Below are positions 8,037 to 15,808 of a stretch of 64,000 nt of DNA, piece after piece. The number at the start of each line of letters is the position of its first letter. The stretch's first letter is position 1. A program made the translations under genes and the position numbers. Source of the stretch: Nibricoccus aquaticus (GTDB lineage: Bacteria; Verrucomicrobiota; Verrucomicrobiia; Opitutales; Opitutaceae); NCBI RefSeq assembly GCF_002310495.1, contig NZ_CP023344.1, positions 1,054,001 to 1,118,000 of the forward strand, given 5' to 3'. Under the pieces are notes generated by a model, which was given only the letters and a program-made list of their open reading frames with translations, was not told the origin of the DNA and did not search any database.

Positions 8037-8822
8037 TCACTTTCCCGCCAGCTTCCCTTCGATTTCTTTCATCAACCCATACCGCACCACCGCGTACTCC
8101 GGCTCCCGCTCCAACGCCTTTTCAGCCGCCTCCTTCGCCCCCGCCAGATCGCCCGCTTTGAGCCGCGCCCTCGCCAGCCAGTAATACGTCAGCGCCCCGC
8201 CCCAGCCCGTCACCGTCGCCCCTTCGCCCTTTTCAAAAACAGCCGCCGCGCGCGTGAAGAGCCTCAACGCCTCCGCCGGATCTCCGCCAAACATCTCCGG
8301 CGTGCTCAACAACGTCACCCCGTGAAACATCAGTGCCCGCCCGCTTCCCGGCACTTCATCGACCGCCTCCGATGTCTGCCGCTTCATCTTTGGCCCCAGC
8401 GTCATTCCCGACATGCTTCCGCGCGCACCGATCAACTGCCCCGTAACATAACCTCGCAGCGCCAGCGCCTCCGCCGCCCACGGTTCGCCCTTCACCTTCG
8501 CGAGTAACTCATCCGCGCGGACCAATCCTTTCTCCAACGCCTTCTTGTCCTTCGTCGCGTACTCGAACGACGCCCGCGCATAAGCCCCGAATCCCTCCAG
8601 ATAACGCAGCCCCGCCCGCCCCGGCTCCGCCTTCAACGCCACCGCCAGCTCGCCCTCCGCCTCCGTCAGCAAAGCCGCGTCGCCCCGATAAAGCGCCCGC
8701 TCGATTTTCTGTTCGATACCCGCCATCGCAGCGCCGGCTTCCGCCGCTCGCCCCGCCGGATTAAACGCAGCGAGCACCAGGCCCGCGATCATAACGATAG
8801 TTCTGAGGATATGTGTTTTCAT
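8037..8822 (-). CDS. Exported TPR-like protein, partner of the upstream TonB receptor
   Basis: A 261-residue protein with a signal peptide (residues 1 to about 23, cleavage near GRAAEA). The rest is Ala/Leu/Glu-rich helical sequence with tetratricopeptide-like pairs, clearest at the end (ALTYYWLARARLKAGDLAGAKEAAEKALEREPEYAVV is the repeat region, about 210-250). The ATG at 8822-8820 lies 2 bases after the stop of the TonB receptor, so the two are one operon. The open frame reaches 9293, but that part is antisense to the receptor and lacks protein character. By position it could be a periplasmic partner of the receptor. I do not recognise a named family. Confidence 0.8.
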   Translation of the reverse strand: MKTHILRTIVMIAGLVLAAFNPAGRAAEAGAAMAGIEQKIERALYRGDAALLTEAEGELAVALKAEPGRAGLRYLEGFGAYARASFEYATKDKKALEKGLVRADELLAKVKGEPWAAEALALRGYVTGQLIGARGSMSGMTLGPKMKRQTSEAVDEVPGSGRALMFHGVTLLSTPEMFGGDPAEALRLFTRAAAVFEKGEGATVTGWGGALTYYWLARARLKAGDLAGAKEAAEKALEREPEYAVVRYGLMKEIEGKLAGK

Positions 8823-8824
8823 GG

Positions 8825-10783
8825 TTAACGGAAAATCAGGTTCACGCCAAAAAAGAGTCCGCGGCTGAACAGCGTCGGCACTTCGCGCCGCTCGCGAAAA
8901 TCGTCGGAGTACTCGTACGCCTGCACATTGTCCCAGCCCGCCAGGTTGAAGCCCGCGAGATAAGTCACCGCCGTCACGCGCTTCGAAACTTCCCACGTCC
9001 GCGCAAGGGTGCAGTCGATCCTCCGGAACGAGGGATAATTCTCCGAATTGACCGCCCCGAAAACCGGCTCGCTCCCGCCGCCGCCGTTGCTCACCGCACC
9101 GGTGATCGGCGTGAACGCCCGCCCGTTCGCCCAGCGCCCGGCGAGAGAGCATTTCCAGTTTCCGAAATCCCGCTCCACGATCAGCACCACCGAATTCCTC
9201 ACCGCCCACGGCGCCGGCGCTTCCACGCCCGTCGCCGGATCGGTCCGCTCCGCCCACACCGTGCTCCACGTCAGCCGCCCGCTCGCCTCCCACGGCAACG
9301 GCTGCTTGATCATAAAATCCACCCCGCGCGCCTCGCCCACCCCGTCACCGACCACCGAATACTTCCGGTCAAACCCCACGATCCTGCGGTAACGCTTCGC
9401 ATACGCTTCCACCCGCACCGAGCGCTGCCCGCGCTTCCAGTCGTACGACACGATCACCTGGTCCGCCTGCATCGCCCGCGCCGGCTCAGTTCCGTCGCGA
9501 TAATAAAACCCTTCCGCCACCTGGTGATACCGCCCGCCCGAGACCGACCACGACGCGCGCCTGCTCATCTGCCAGATCAACGCCAGCCGCGGATCAAACC
9601 CCGCCTCGCCCGCCCGCCGTGAATCCCACGCCCTCACCCCAGCCGTCGCGTTCACGTTGCGCGCCACGCTCGTCTCCAGCTCCACCCATCCCGCCGTCAA
9701 CGTCTCGCGCGAGCGCCCGCGATAAACCAGCCGCTCCGCCGCCCCCGCTCCGCCCGGCGCCAAAAACTCCCACGCATAATCCAGCCGCTCGCCCGCCACT
9801 TCTGCGCCACCGCGCCAGACTCCATACCCCGCGTCCCACGCGCTCCTCGCCACGATCTCGCTCCGCTCCTGCTCCGTCGTCCACGACGACGTCATCCAGT
9901 CCTCCCGCTTCTCATCCGCCCCTCCGCCGATGCTCACATCATGCGTCCACGCGCCGCGCTTCTCCCGCCAGCTCACCACACCAAAACGCGTCTCCCCTTC
10001 GCTGCGATACTCGCCCGACTGGAAAACATCCTTCACCGGCAACGCCACCGTCGCCGTCTCGTGCAACCCAAACCACCGCACCTCACCCTCCGGCCGGTAC
10101 TTCCAGCCTCCCGCCACGCTGAACGTATTTCCCTCCGGCGCCTCCGCGAAACTCCGCGACGGTTTGAACAACTCGAAGTACGGCTCCAGATCCAGCCGCG
10201 TCGCCGTCACCGTCATGCCGGCACGCGTGCCCCACGGCCAGCTCACCGCGCCCGCGACCGTCCCCGCCGCGAGGTTCACGCTCGCCTCCCGCGCCTCGGG
10301 CACACCCAGCGTCTCGATCTTCACCGCCCCCGAGAGCACATCGCCCGTCCCCGCGCCAAACCCGCCCGCCGCAAATTCCGTCTTCGCCCCCAGCCATGGA
10401 CTGATCGACCCCGTAAACGTCCCCATCGGCGCATTCACCGATGTCGTGCCCGGATAGCGGATACCGTTAATCCACATCCCTGTTTCCCGGCTGTCGCCAC
10501 CCCGCACGAACAGCGCATTGCCTTCATCCGCCGCCTGCACACCAGGCAGCGTCTGCAACGCCCGGTTCACATCCGCCGCCGATCCCGGAATCATCAACAT
10601 CTCCACCGGCGTCAGCGTGGCCTTGCTCGATCCGCCCCCCGCCGTGAACTGCCCCGCCGCCGCCCCGCTCACCACAAATTTCTCCAAAGTCACCTCCGCC
10701 GCATCGTCCTTTTTCTCCGGCGCCGCCTGCGCCACCGCTGCAGATAACAAAACCAGCCACCGCGCCTGTTTTCTAAAACTCAT
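8825..10783 (-). CDS. TonB-dependent receptor (compact, no regulatory domain)
   Basis: A 652-residue outer-membrane receptor. The signal peptide spans about 1-20, followed by a TonB-box-like VTLEKFVVSG (31-40). The plug domain has NRALQTLPGVQAADEGNALFVRGGDSRE, and the beta-barrel ends in a C-terminal aromatic/arginine (FFGVNLIFR). It has no carboxypeptidase-like N-terminal extension, unlike the receptors at 1 and 24914. It is cotranscribed with the TPR protein downstream (2-base gap) and divergent from a histidine kinase/response regulator pair starting at 10917, which may control it. The substrate is unknown. Confidence 0.9.
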   Translation of the reverse strand: MSFRKQARWLVLLSAAVAQAAPEKKDDAAEVTLEKFVVSGAAAGQFTAGGGSSKATLTPVEMLMIPGSAADVNRALQTLPGVQAADEGNALFVRGGDSRETGMWINGIRYPGTTSVNAPMGTFTGSISPWLGAKTEFAAGGFGAGTGDVLSGAVKIETLGVPEAREASVNLAAGTVAGAVSWPWGTRAGMTVTATRLDLEPYFELFKPSRSFAEAPEGNTFSVAGGWKYRPEGEVRWFGLHETATVALPVKDVFQSGEYRSEGETRFGVVSWREKRGAWTHDVSIGGGADEKREDWMTSSWTTEQERSEIVARSAWDAGYGVWRGGAEVAGERLDYAWEFLAPGGAGAAERLVYRGRSRETLTAGWVELETSVARNVNATAGVRAWDSRRAGEAGFDPRLALIWQMSRRASWSVSGGRYHQVAEGFYYRDGTEPARAMQADQVIVSYDWKRGQRSVRVEAYAKRYRRIVGFDRKYSVVGDGVGEARGVDFMIKQPLPWEASGRLTWSTVWAERTDPATGVEAPAPWAVRNSVVLIVERDFGNWKCSLAGRWANGRAFTPITGAVSNGGGGSEPVFGAVNSENYPSFRRIDCTLARTWEVSKRVTAVTYLAGFNLAGWDNVQAYEYSDDFRERREVPTLFSRGLFFGVNLIFR

Positions 10784-10916
10784 ACCGCCAGCCTACGTGT
10801 TCTTCGCGTTCAGCGGATGCGTCACTCGTCCGCCTCCAAAGTCCCACCGGCCATGACGCGCCACCATGACTTCCGGCCTATTGCCGCCCGTGCCGCCAAA
10901 CCGCTAGCCTGCGTCC

Positions 10917-12071
10917 ATGCCCTGTGACGTTACCGCCAAACCGCTCCCCGATCCCGCCGACAATCGCTGGATGATGGCCGCGCTCTGCGTGCTCTGGAGC
11001 TTCACGGTTTACAACATCACGATCCGACTCTGGGAAACGCGTCCGCTCCACCTCGCCCTCTTCATCGTCGCGGCACTCACGTACTTCGGGCTCATGAGCA
11101 ACCGCGCCGCCGCTTATTACAGGCCCCGGCGCTACCAAGGCTACTTCCTCCACCAATTCCTCGTACTCACCGTGATGCTCTATGGCGCGCAGACGGCGGC
11201 GAACTTCGTGTGGACACTTTTTCTCCCGGTACTCTCGCAGATAATCATTTACCTCCCGCCGAAGAGAATCCCCGCGACTCTCCTCACGAATCTCTTTCTC
11301 GCCGCCTTTCCCGCGCTGCTCATCCCGCCACAGTACGCTCAAAATTATCTCATCAGCTTCGGCTCCTCGTTTCTCTTCACCGCCGGCTGCTCCTACGCCA
11401 TCCGCCGCGAATTCACCGCGCGCCGCGAACTCCACGAAGCCCACGAAAAACTCCGCGCCCACTCCGCCCAGGCCGAAGCCCTGGCCGCCGCTGAGGAACG
11501 CAACCGCCTCGCCCGTGAGATCCACGACGGCGTCGCCCACCACCTCACCTCCGCCCACGTCCTGGTCGAGGCCGGCCTCGCGCTGCTCCCGCCTTCCTCA
11601 TCACCGCCCGCAACCGACTCGCTCCAAAAAGCCCAACAACAAATCCGCTCTGCCCTCAACGAACTCCGCGACTCCATCGCCAGCCGCCGCCCCGCCCACG
11701 ACACGCCACTTCCCGACCGGCTCGATCAACTCATCCTCGAAGGAAACTTCCCCGCCACCCTCACCGTCTCCGGTCCGCCGCGCCGCTTCGCATTCACTCA
11801 CGAACAAGCCCTCTACCGCGTCGCCCAGGAAGCGCTCACCAACGCCCGCAAACACGCGCCCGGCCACGCCATCCGCCTCCAGCTCGATTTCTCCGCACCC
11901 GAAAACATCCGCCTCCGCGTCGAAAACGACCAGCCCGCTCAAAGCTCCAGCGGCGACGGCGCTTTCGGCCTCCTCAGTCTCCGCGAACGCATGCAACAAC
12001 TCGGCGGCACCTTCCGCGCCGGCGCCGAAAACTCCGGCCAGTTCGTCGTCCTCGCCGAGCTCTCCGCATGA
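10917..12071 (+). CDS. Sensor histidine kinase, NarL/DesK-type (HisKA_3)
   Basis: This 384-residue membrane kinase has about five N-terminal hydrophobic segments (residues 15-150). A short coiled-coil stretch follows (RRELHEAHEKLRAHSAQAEALAA), then the HisKA_3 dimerisation domain with phospho-acceptor His203 in LAREIHDGVAHHLTS. The C-terminal HATPase_c domain carries the N-box ALYRVAQEALTNARKHAP and G-box FGLLSLRERMQQLGG. No periplasmic sensor domain is evident, so the stimulus is probably sensed in the membrane. Its stop overlaps the response-regulator ATG (ATGA). It is divergent from the TonB/TPR operon. Confidence 0.93.
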   Translation: MPCDVTAKPLPDPADNRWMMAALCVLWSFTVYNITIRLWETRPLHLALFIVAALTYFGLMSNRAAAYYRPRRYQGYFLHQFLVLTVMLYGAQTAANFVWTLFLPVLSQIIIYLPPKRIPATLLTNLFLAAFPALLIPPQYAQNYLISFGSSFLFTAGCSYAIRREFTARRELHEAHEKLRAHSAQAEALAAAEERNRLAREIHDGVAHHLTSAHVLVEAGLALLPPSSSPPATDSLQKAQQQIRSALNELRDSIASRRPAHDTPLPDRLDQLILEGNFPATLTVSGPPRRFAFTHEQALYRVAQEALTNARKHAPGHAIRLQLDFSAPENIRLRVENDQPAQSSSGDGAFGLLSLRERMQQLGGTFRAGAENSGQFVVLAELSA

Positions 12072-12736
12072 TCACGCCTCCGCAAAAACTCCGCCTGCTC
12101 CTCGTGGACGACCAGGCCCTCTTCCGCGAAGGCCTCCGCACGCTCCTCTCGCTCGTCCCCGATTTCACCCTCGTCGGCGAAGCCGCCGACGGACGCGAAG
12201 CCGTCTCTCTCGCGCAAAAACTCCGCCCCGACGTCATCCTCATGGACCTGCGCATGCCCGGCATGGACGGCGTCGAAGCCACCCGCCTCATCCGCCAGTC
12301 CGTATCCGCTCCGCAGATTCTCGTCCTCACCACCTTCGACCACGACAACGAGGTCTTCACCGCCCTCGCCGCCGGCGCCATCGGTTATCTCCTCAAAGAC
12401 GTCCCCTCCGAAAAACTTGCCGAAGCCATCCGCTGCGCCGCCCGCGGCGAATCCACGCTCCAGCCCGCCGTCGCCAGCAAAGTCGTCGCCGAATTCGCCC
12501 GTCTCCAAAACAAACAACAACGCCGCTCCGCCCAGCCGCTCATCGAGCCGCTTTCCTCCCGCGAACTCGAAGTCCTCGAACAACTCGCCACCGGCCGCTC
12601 CAACAAAGAAATCGCCTCCCACCTCCGCATCGCCGAAGGCACCGTGAAAAACCACATGAGCCAGGTCCTCACCAAACTCGGCGTCCAGGACCGCACCCAA
12701 GCCGCCCTCCACGCTCGCGAACTCGGCCTGCTCTGA
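12068..12736 (+). CDS. Response regulator, NarL/LuxR family
   Basis: A 222-residue DNA-binding response regulator, cognate of the kinase that it overlaps by 4 bases. The receiver domain (about 8-125) has the acidic pair at VDDQ, phospho-acceptor Asp60 in VILMDLRMPGMDG, Thr in LVLTTFDHDNE and Lys in YLLKDVP. The C-terminal LuxR-type helix-turn-helix (about 155-220) reads LSSRELEVLEQLATGRSNKE and GTVKNHMSQVLTKLGVQDR. The divergent TonB/TPR operon is a plausible target, by inference. Confidence 0.95.
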   Translation: MITPPQKLRLLLVDDQALFREGLRTLLSLVPDFTLVGEAADGREAVSLAQKLRPDVILMDLRMPGMDGVEATRLIRQSVSAPQILVLTTFDHDNEVFTALAAGAIGYLLKDVPSEKLAEAIRCAARGESTLQPAVASKVVAEFARLQNKQQRRSAQPLIEPLSSRELEVLEQLATGRSNKEIASHLRIAEGTVKNHMSQVLTKLGVQDRTQAALHARELGLL

Positions 12737-12745
12737 ATTTTCCGG

Positions 12746-12772
12746 GGTAGGGACAATGCTCCGCATTGTCCG
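12746..12772. repeat. Dispersed palindrome (GGACAATG type)
   Basis: GGACAATG (12751-12758), loop CTCCG, CATTGTCC (12764-12771), preceded by GGGTAG. It sits between the convergent response regulator and GNAT genes. There is no T-run, so it is not a classical terminator. The layout matches the elements at 6891, 42645 and 51778. Confidence 0.65.
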
Positions 12773-12798
12773 CTTCGCGACAAGCACGCGCCCTCTCA

Positions 12799-13248
12799 TT
12801 AAGCGCCAATTTCAAATGTCAGCCGGATCATGTCTCGGCAGGCGATGCCGTTCTCAACAATCGGCGGTTCGTACGCGTCGAAGAATCCCCGGATCACGCC
12901 GGTTATGCGAAAACCATTCCGCTGATAAAACGCGAGCGCTCGCAGACTCGAATTGCCAGTGCCCACCGTGATGCGCTTCGCCCCGCCGCCCGCCGCATAC
13001 ATCAACGCGCATCTCAGCATTTCCCTGCCCAATCCTCGCCCCTGTTCCTTTTCAGCAACAGCGATGTTCCTTAGTTCAAATTCACCTTCTTCTCGCTCAA
13101 CGACAGCTACTGCAACAGCCACGCCATTTTCTTCGCCCACAAACGTCACACCCTTTCTGACGTACGCCATCACGCGCTCACGAGAGGGATCTGCCTGCAA
13201 CAAAAGTGGCCAAGGAACTGAATCAGCCGAAACTGAGCGAACAATCAT
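12799..13248 (-). CDS. GNAT-family N-acetyltransferase
   Basis: A 149-residue acetyl-CoA-dependent acyltransferase of the GNAT superfamily. The central beta4-alpha3 motif A is clear: FELRNIAVAEKEQGRGLGREML, with the acetyl-CoA pyrophosphate loop QGRGLG. Later motif B reads RALAFYQRNGFRITGVI, and the C-terminus IACRDMIRLTFEI is typical. The substrate cannot be told. Its ATG is 6 bases after the stop of the lipoyl/KAS III fusion gene on the same strand, so the two are probably cotranscribed; whether they share a pathway is open. Confidence 0.88.
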   Translation of the reverse strand: MIVRSVSADSVPWPLLLQADPSRERVMAYVRKGVTFVGEENGVAVAVAVVEREEGEFELRNIAVAEKEQGRGLGREMLRCALMYAAGGGAKRITVGTGNSSLRALAFYQRNGFRITGVIRGFFDAYEPPIVENGIACRDMIRLTFEIGA

Positions 13249-13254
13249 GGTCGC

Positions 13255-14883
13255 TCACCACACCAGCAACCCACCCGCAAATGTCAGCCCAGCGCCCACG
13301 CTGCAAAAGATGATCTTGTCGCCCGCGTTGAAGATCTCCTCTTCCGCAGCCCAGCCGAGCGCCATCGAGACACTCGCGGCCGACGTGTTGCCGTACTTCC
13401 CGATCGTCACGACGAACTTCTCGTAAGGAATCCCCACGCGTTTCCCAACCGCGCGCAGGATGCGCTCGTTCGCCTGATGCGGCACAATCCACGCGACCTC
13501 GTCCGGTTTCAAATTGTGACGCTTCAGCGTTGCCTCGATCTGATCCGCAAAGGCGATCACCGCGTGCTTGAACACCGCGCCGCCATTCATCTGGAGGAAA
13601 AAGTCCTCCTGGTCCTTGCCCTGCGGATCGGGAAACGGCCGGATCGCTCCACCACCCGGACGCTGGATCGCCTCGAACTGATCCGCATCGCCCGAGAGCG
13701 CCATACGCGCCAGCCGATGTCCGCCAGCCGCATCCGTGAGCACCGCCGCCCCCGCGCCATCACCAAAGAGAAACGCCGTGGCGTGATCCTTCGGATTCGT
13801 GATGCGCGACAACAACTCCGCCGTGACCACGATCAACTTTTTCGCCGTGCCCGAACGGATGAACGCGCGCCCCACTTCGAGCGCGTACAACCAGCCCGAA
13901 CACGCCGCATTCAGATCGAACGCCAGCGCGCGCGGAATGCCCAGTTGCTTGGCCAGCGCGCTCGCCATCGCCGGTACCGGCTGGTCCGGGATCAACGTCG
14001 CCATGATCACGCCATCAATCTCCTTCACATCGATCTTCGCCTGCTCGAGCGCGTGCTGCACCGCGATTACCGCGAGGCTCGTCGCCGTCTCGCCATTCAC
14101 CGCGTAACGCCGCTCGCGGATGCCAGTGAGCTTGATCACCTCTTCCTCGGTCATATCCGGGAAGGACTTCAAAATTTCGCTGTTTGAACGGATGCCCGAC
14201 GGGATCGCGTATCCGACACCCGCGATACACACCGTCTCGGCCGCGCGCAGATCGAAACCCGCCGCACCGCCAGCAGACGCCGTCGCTCCAGCGCCGGCAT
14301 CCGCAACCGCTCCGCCCGCTTTCCTCTTCTCCAGATAAGCCGCCACATCATCGCCCGACACCCGCCCGCCAGGGCCGGTCGCTCCGATGTCCGTGATCGC
14401 CGCCGGATCGAGCCCGGCCTCTTGCGCGATCTTGCTCGCGCGCGGCGTCCACTGGATACCCGTGCGCGCCGGAGCGGCAGCCACCGAAGTCACCGGCTGT
14501 GTCGTCACCCGCGCCACCGGCGCAGCCACGACCACCGTTTTCGCCGCAGCCGCATGGCCATTTGCGGCGACTGCAGGAGCCTTCGTCACTGCAGCTTCCT
14601 CGCCCGCCTTCACTTCCAAATGTTTGAGCGACACATCGCTCGTCTCGATCCGCAGAAACGGCGCACCCGTCGAAATGATGTCCCCAGCCCGGCCGACCAC
14701 CGCCCGGATTGTTCCGGCGCACGGCGACTCAAACTCGAAGACCGACTTGTCGCTCTCCAGCTCCGCCAGCTTCTGCCCCTTGGTCACGGCCGCGCCGGGC
14801 TCGATCACGATGTCGATCACCGTGAGCTCGTTGACGGTCGCACCCATTGAGGGCACGGGCACTTCAATCAGAAATGTTTCCAT
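13255..14883 (-). CDS. Lipoyl domain - peripheral subunit-binding domain - beta-ketoacyl-ACP synthase III fusion
   Basis: A 542-residue three-part protein. (1) Residues 1-82 form a lipoyl domain like that of 2-oxoacid dehydrogenase E2 chains, with the lipoylation site Lys46 in ESDKSVFEFESP. (2) An Ala/Pro linker leads to a peripheral subunit-binding domain (about 145-186: TPRASKIAQEAGLDP, then GATGPGGRVSGDDV), which docks E1 or E3 in known complexes. (3) Residues about 215-542 are a complete FabH-type condensing enzyme with an intact triad: Cys328 (NAACSG), His469 (VPHQAN) and Asn499 (YGNTSAAS). The E2 acyltransferase domain is absent and replaced by KAS III. The ATG at 14883 begins METFLIEVPVPSMG; upstream codons are not domain-like. 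The inferred role is condensing lipoyl-bound acyl groups with malonyl-ACP. Confidence 0.9.
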   Translation of the reverse strand: METFLIEVPVPSMGATVNELTVIDIVIEPGAAVTKGQKLAELESDKSVFEFESPCAGTIRAVVGRAGDIISTGAPFLRIETSDVSLKHLEVKAGEEAAVTKAPAVAANGHAAAAKTVVVAAPVARVTTQPVTSVAAAPARTGIQWTPRASKIAQEAGLDPAAITDIGATGPGGRVSGDDVAAYLEKRKAGGAVADAGAGATASAGGAAGFDLRAAETVCIAGVGYAIPSGIRSNSEILKSFPDMTEEEVIKLTGIRERRYAVNGETATSLAVIAVQHALEQAKIDVKEIDGVIMATLIPDQPVPAMASALAKQLGIPRALAFDLNAACSGWLYALEVGRAFIRSGTAKKLIVVTAELLSRITNPKDHATAFLFGDGAGAAVLTDAAGGHRLARMALSGDADQFEAIQRPGGGAIRPFPDPQGKDQEDFFLQMNGGAVFKHAVIAFADQIEATLKRHNLKPDEVAWIVPHQANERILRAVGKRVGIPYEKFVVTIGKYGNTSAASVSMALGWAAEEEIFNAGDKIIFCSVGAGLTFAGGLLVW

Positions 14884-15051
14884 CGGAACCACGGATAAAC
14901 AGGACCATTCCACGCGCCGCAAGCTCTCGGTCAGTTCATCTCAACCCCTACCAGCAGCCCGCAAATACACCGCCTGCGCATTTCTTGCCGCACACCTCCT
15001 CCGCGATGCCCCTCGCCTCAGCTCCCGCCCCGCCATCGCGTAACCGGTCTC

Positions 15052-15666
15052 TCAATAACGCTGCCCCATCGCCTTCGACATCTCCGCCGAACTCGCATCG
15101 TTCGTGCGCAAAAACATCGCCCGGTTCTCCTTCTCCAGTTTCGCCGCCTTCTCATCATCTCCCGCCGCCCGATAAAGCGAAACCTGCCGGTCCGCCTCCA
15201 CCATGTTTTTCATGCGTTCATCATCCCAATACATCTGCATCGCGTACGCCTCGCCCGTCTTCCCCAGCTGAAACTTATTGAGCGGTCCCTTCCCCAGATA
15301 GCGCCGCATCGCCAGCCGCGACAAATTATCCCGCGTGTACAGATTGCGCTCCGCAAACACCGGCGGCTTCACCCCCTCCACCATGTACTTCGGCAGCCGG
15401 ATGATCTCGTTGCGCGGCTTGTCCACATCGCGCTGATCGACCAGCTCATCCTCGTCCATCACCTTCTCCACCGGCTTCGGCGGACTATACTTGTAGCCGG
15501 CCGACAACAACGACGACGTCTCACCCGAGATCGCCCGGTTCTTCTTTGACTGCTCAGCCGGCGCCGTCGCGCCCGAAGGTGCCGTCACAGGTGCCTCCTG
15601 AGCTGTCACCGGCAAAGCCGAAACGCACAAAATCAAAAACAACGAGCGGGGAGTGATCGCGGTCAT
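15052..15666 (-). CDS. Exported hypothetical protein with TonB-box-like motif
   Basis: A 204-residue protein with a signal peptide (MTAITPRSLFLILCVSALPVTAQE, cleavage near residue 22). A Pro/Ala/Thr-rich low-complexity stretch follows, then IIRLPKYMVEG at 88-98, resembling the aromatic-x-V motif after the signal peptide of the TonB receptors in this window. The C-terminal half is charged and helical (ADRQVSLYRAAGDDEKAAKLEKE). The open frame extends to 15786, but the ATG at 15666 gives the clean signal peptide. No family is recognised. It is likely periplasmic or membrane-associated. Confidence 0.75.
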   Translation of the reverse strand: MTAITPRSLFLILCVSALPVTAQEAPVTAPSGATAPAEQSKKNRAISGETSSLLSAGYKYSPPKPVEKVMDEDELVDQRDVDKPRNEIIRLPKYMVEGVKPPVFAERNLYTRDNLSRLAMRRYLGKGPLNKFQLGKTGEAYAMQMYWDDERMKNMVEADRQVSLYRAAGDDEKAAKLEKENRAMFLRTNDASSAEMSKAMGQRY

Positions 15667-15808
15667 GCGCTGATCTGACACGAATTCCCCGCCGTTGTTT
15701 AGGACAAATTTCAAGCCGCACTCCAGCCACCGCGCACTCCGCCCTGCCAATGCGCACGCCGCAGGCAAAGCGCAGCACACGCGCACTCAATCGCTGCAAG
15801 TCGCGCGA

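Noticed and set aside
8823-9293. N-terminal extension of the TPR protein
   Set aside because: It lies inside the TonB receptor coding region in another frame; a clean signal peptide begins at 8822.
12746-12772. Rho-independent terminator between the response regulator and GNAT genes
   Set aside because: The hairpin is perfect but there is no T-run on either strand; it is better described as a dispersed palindrome.
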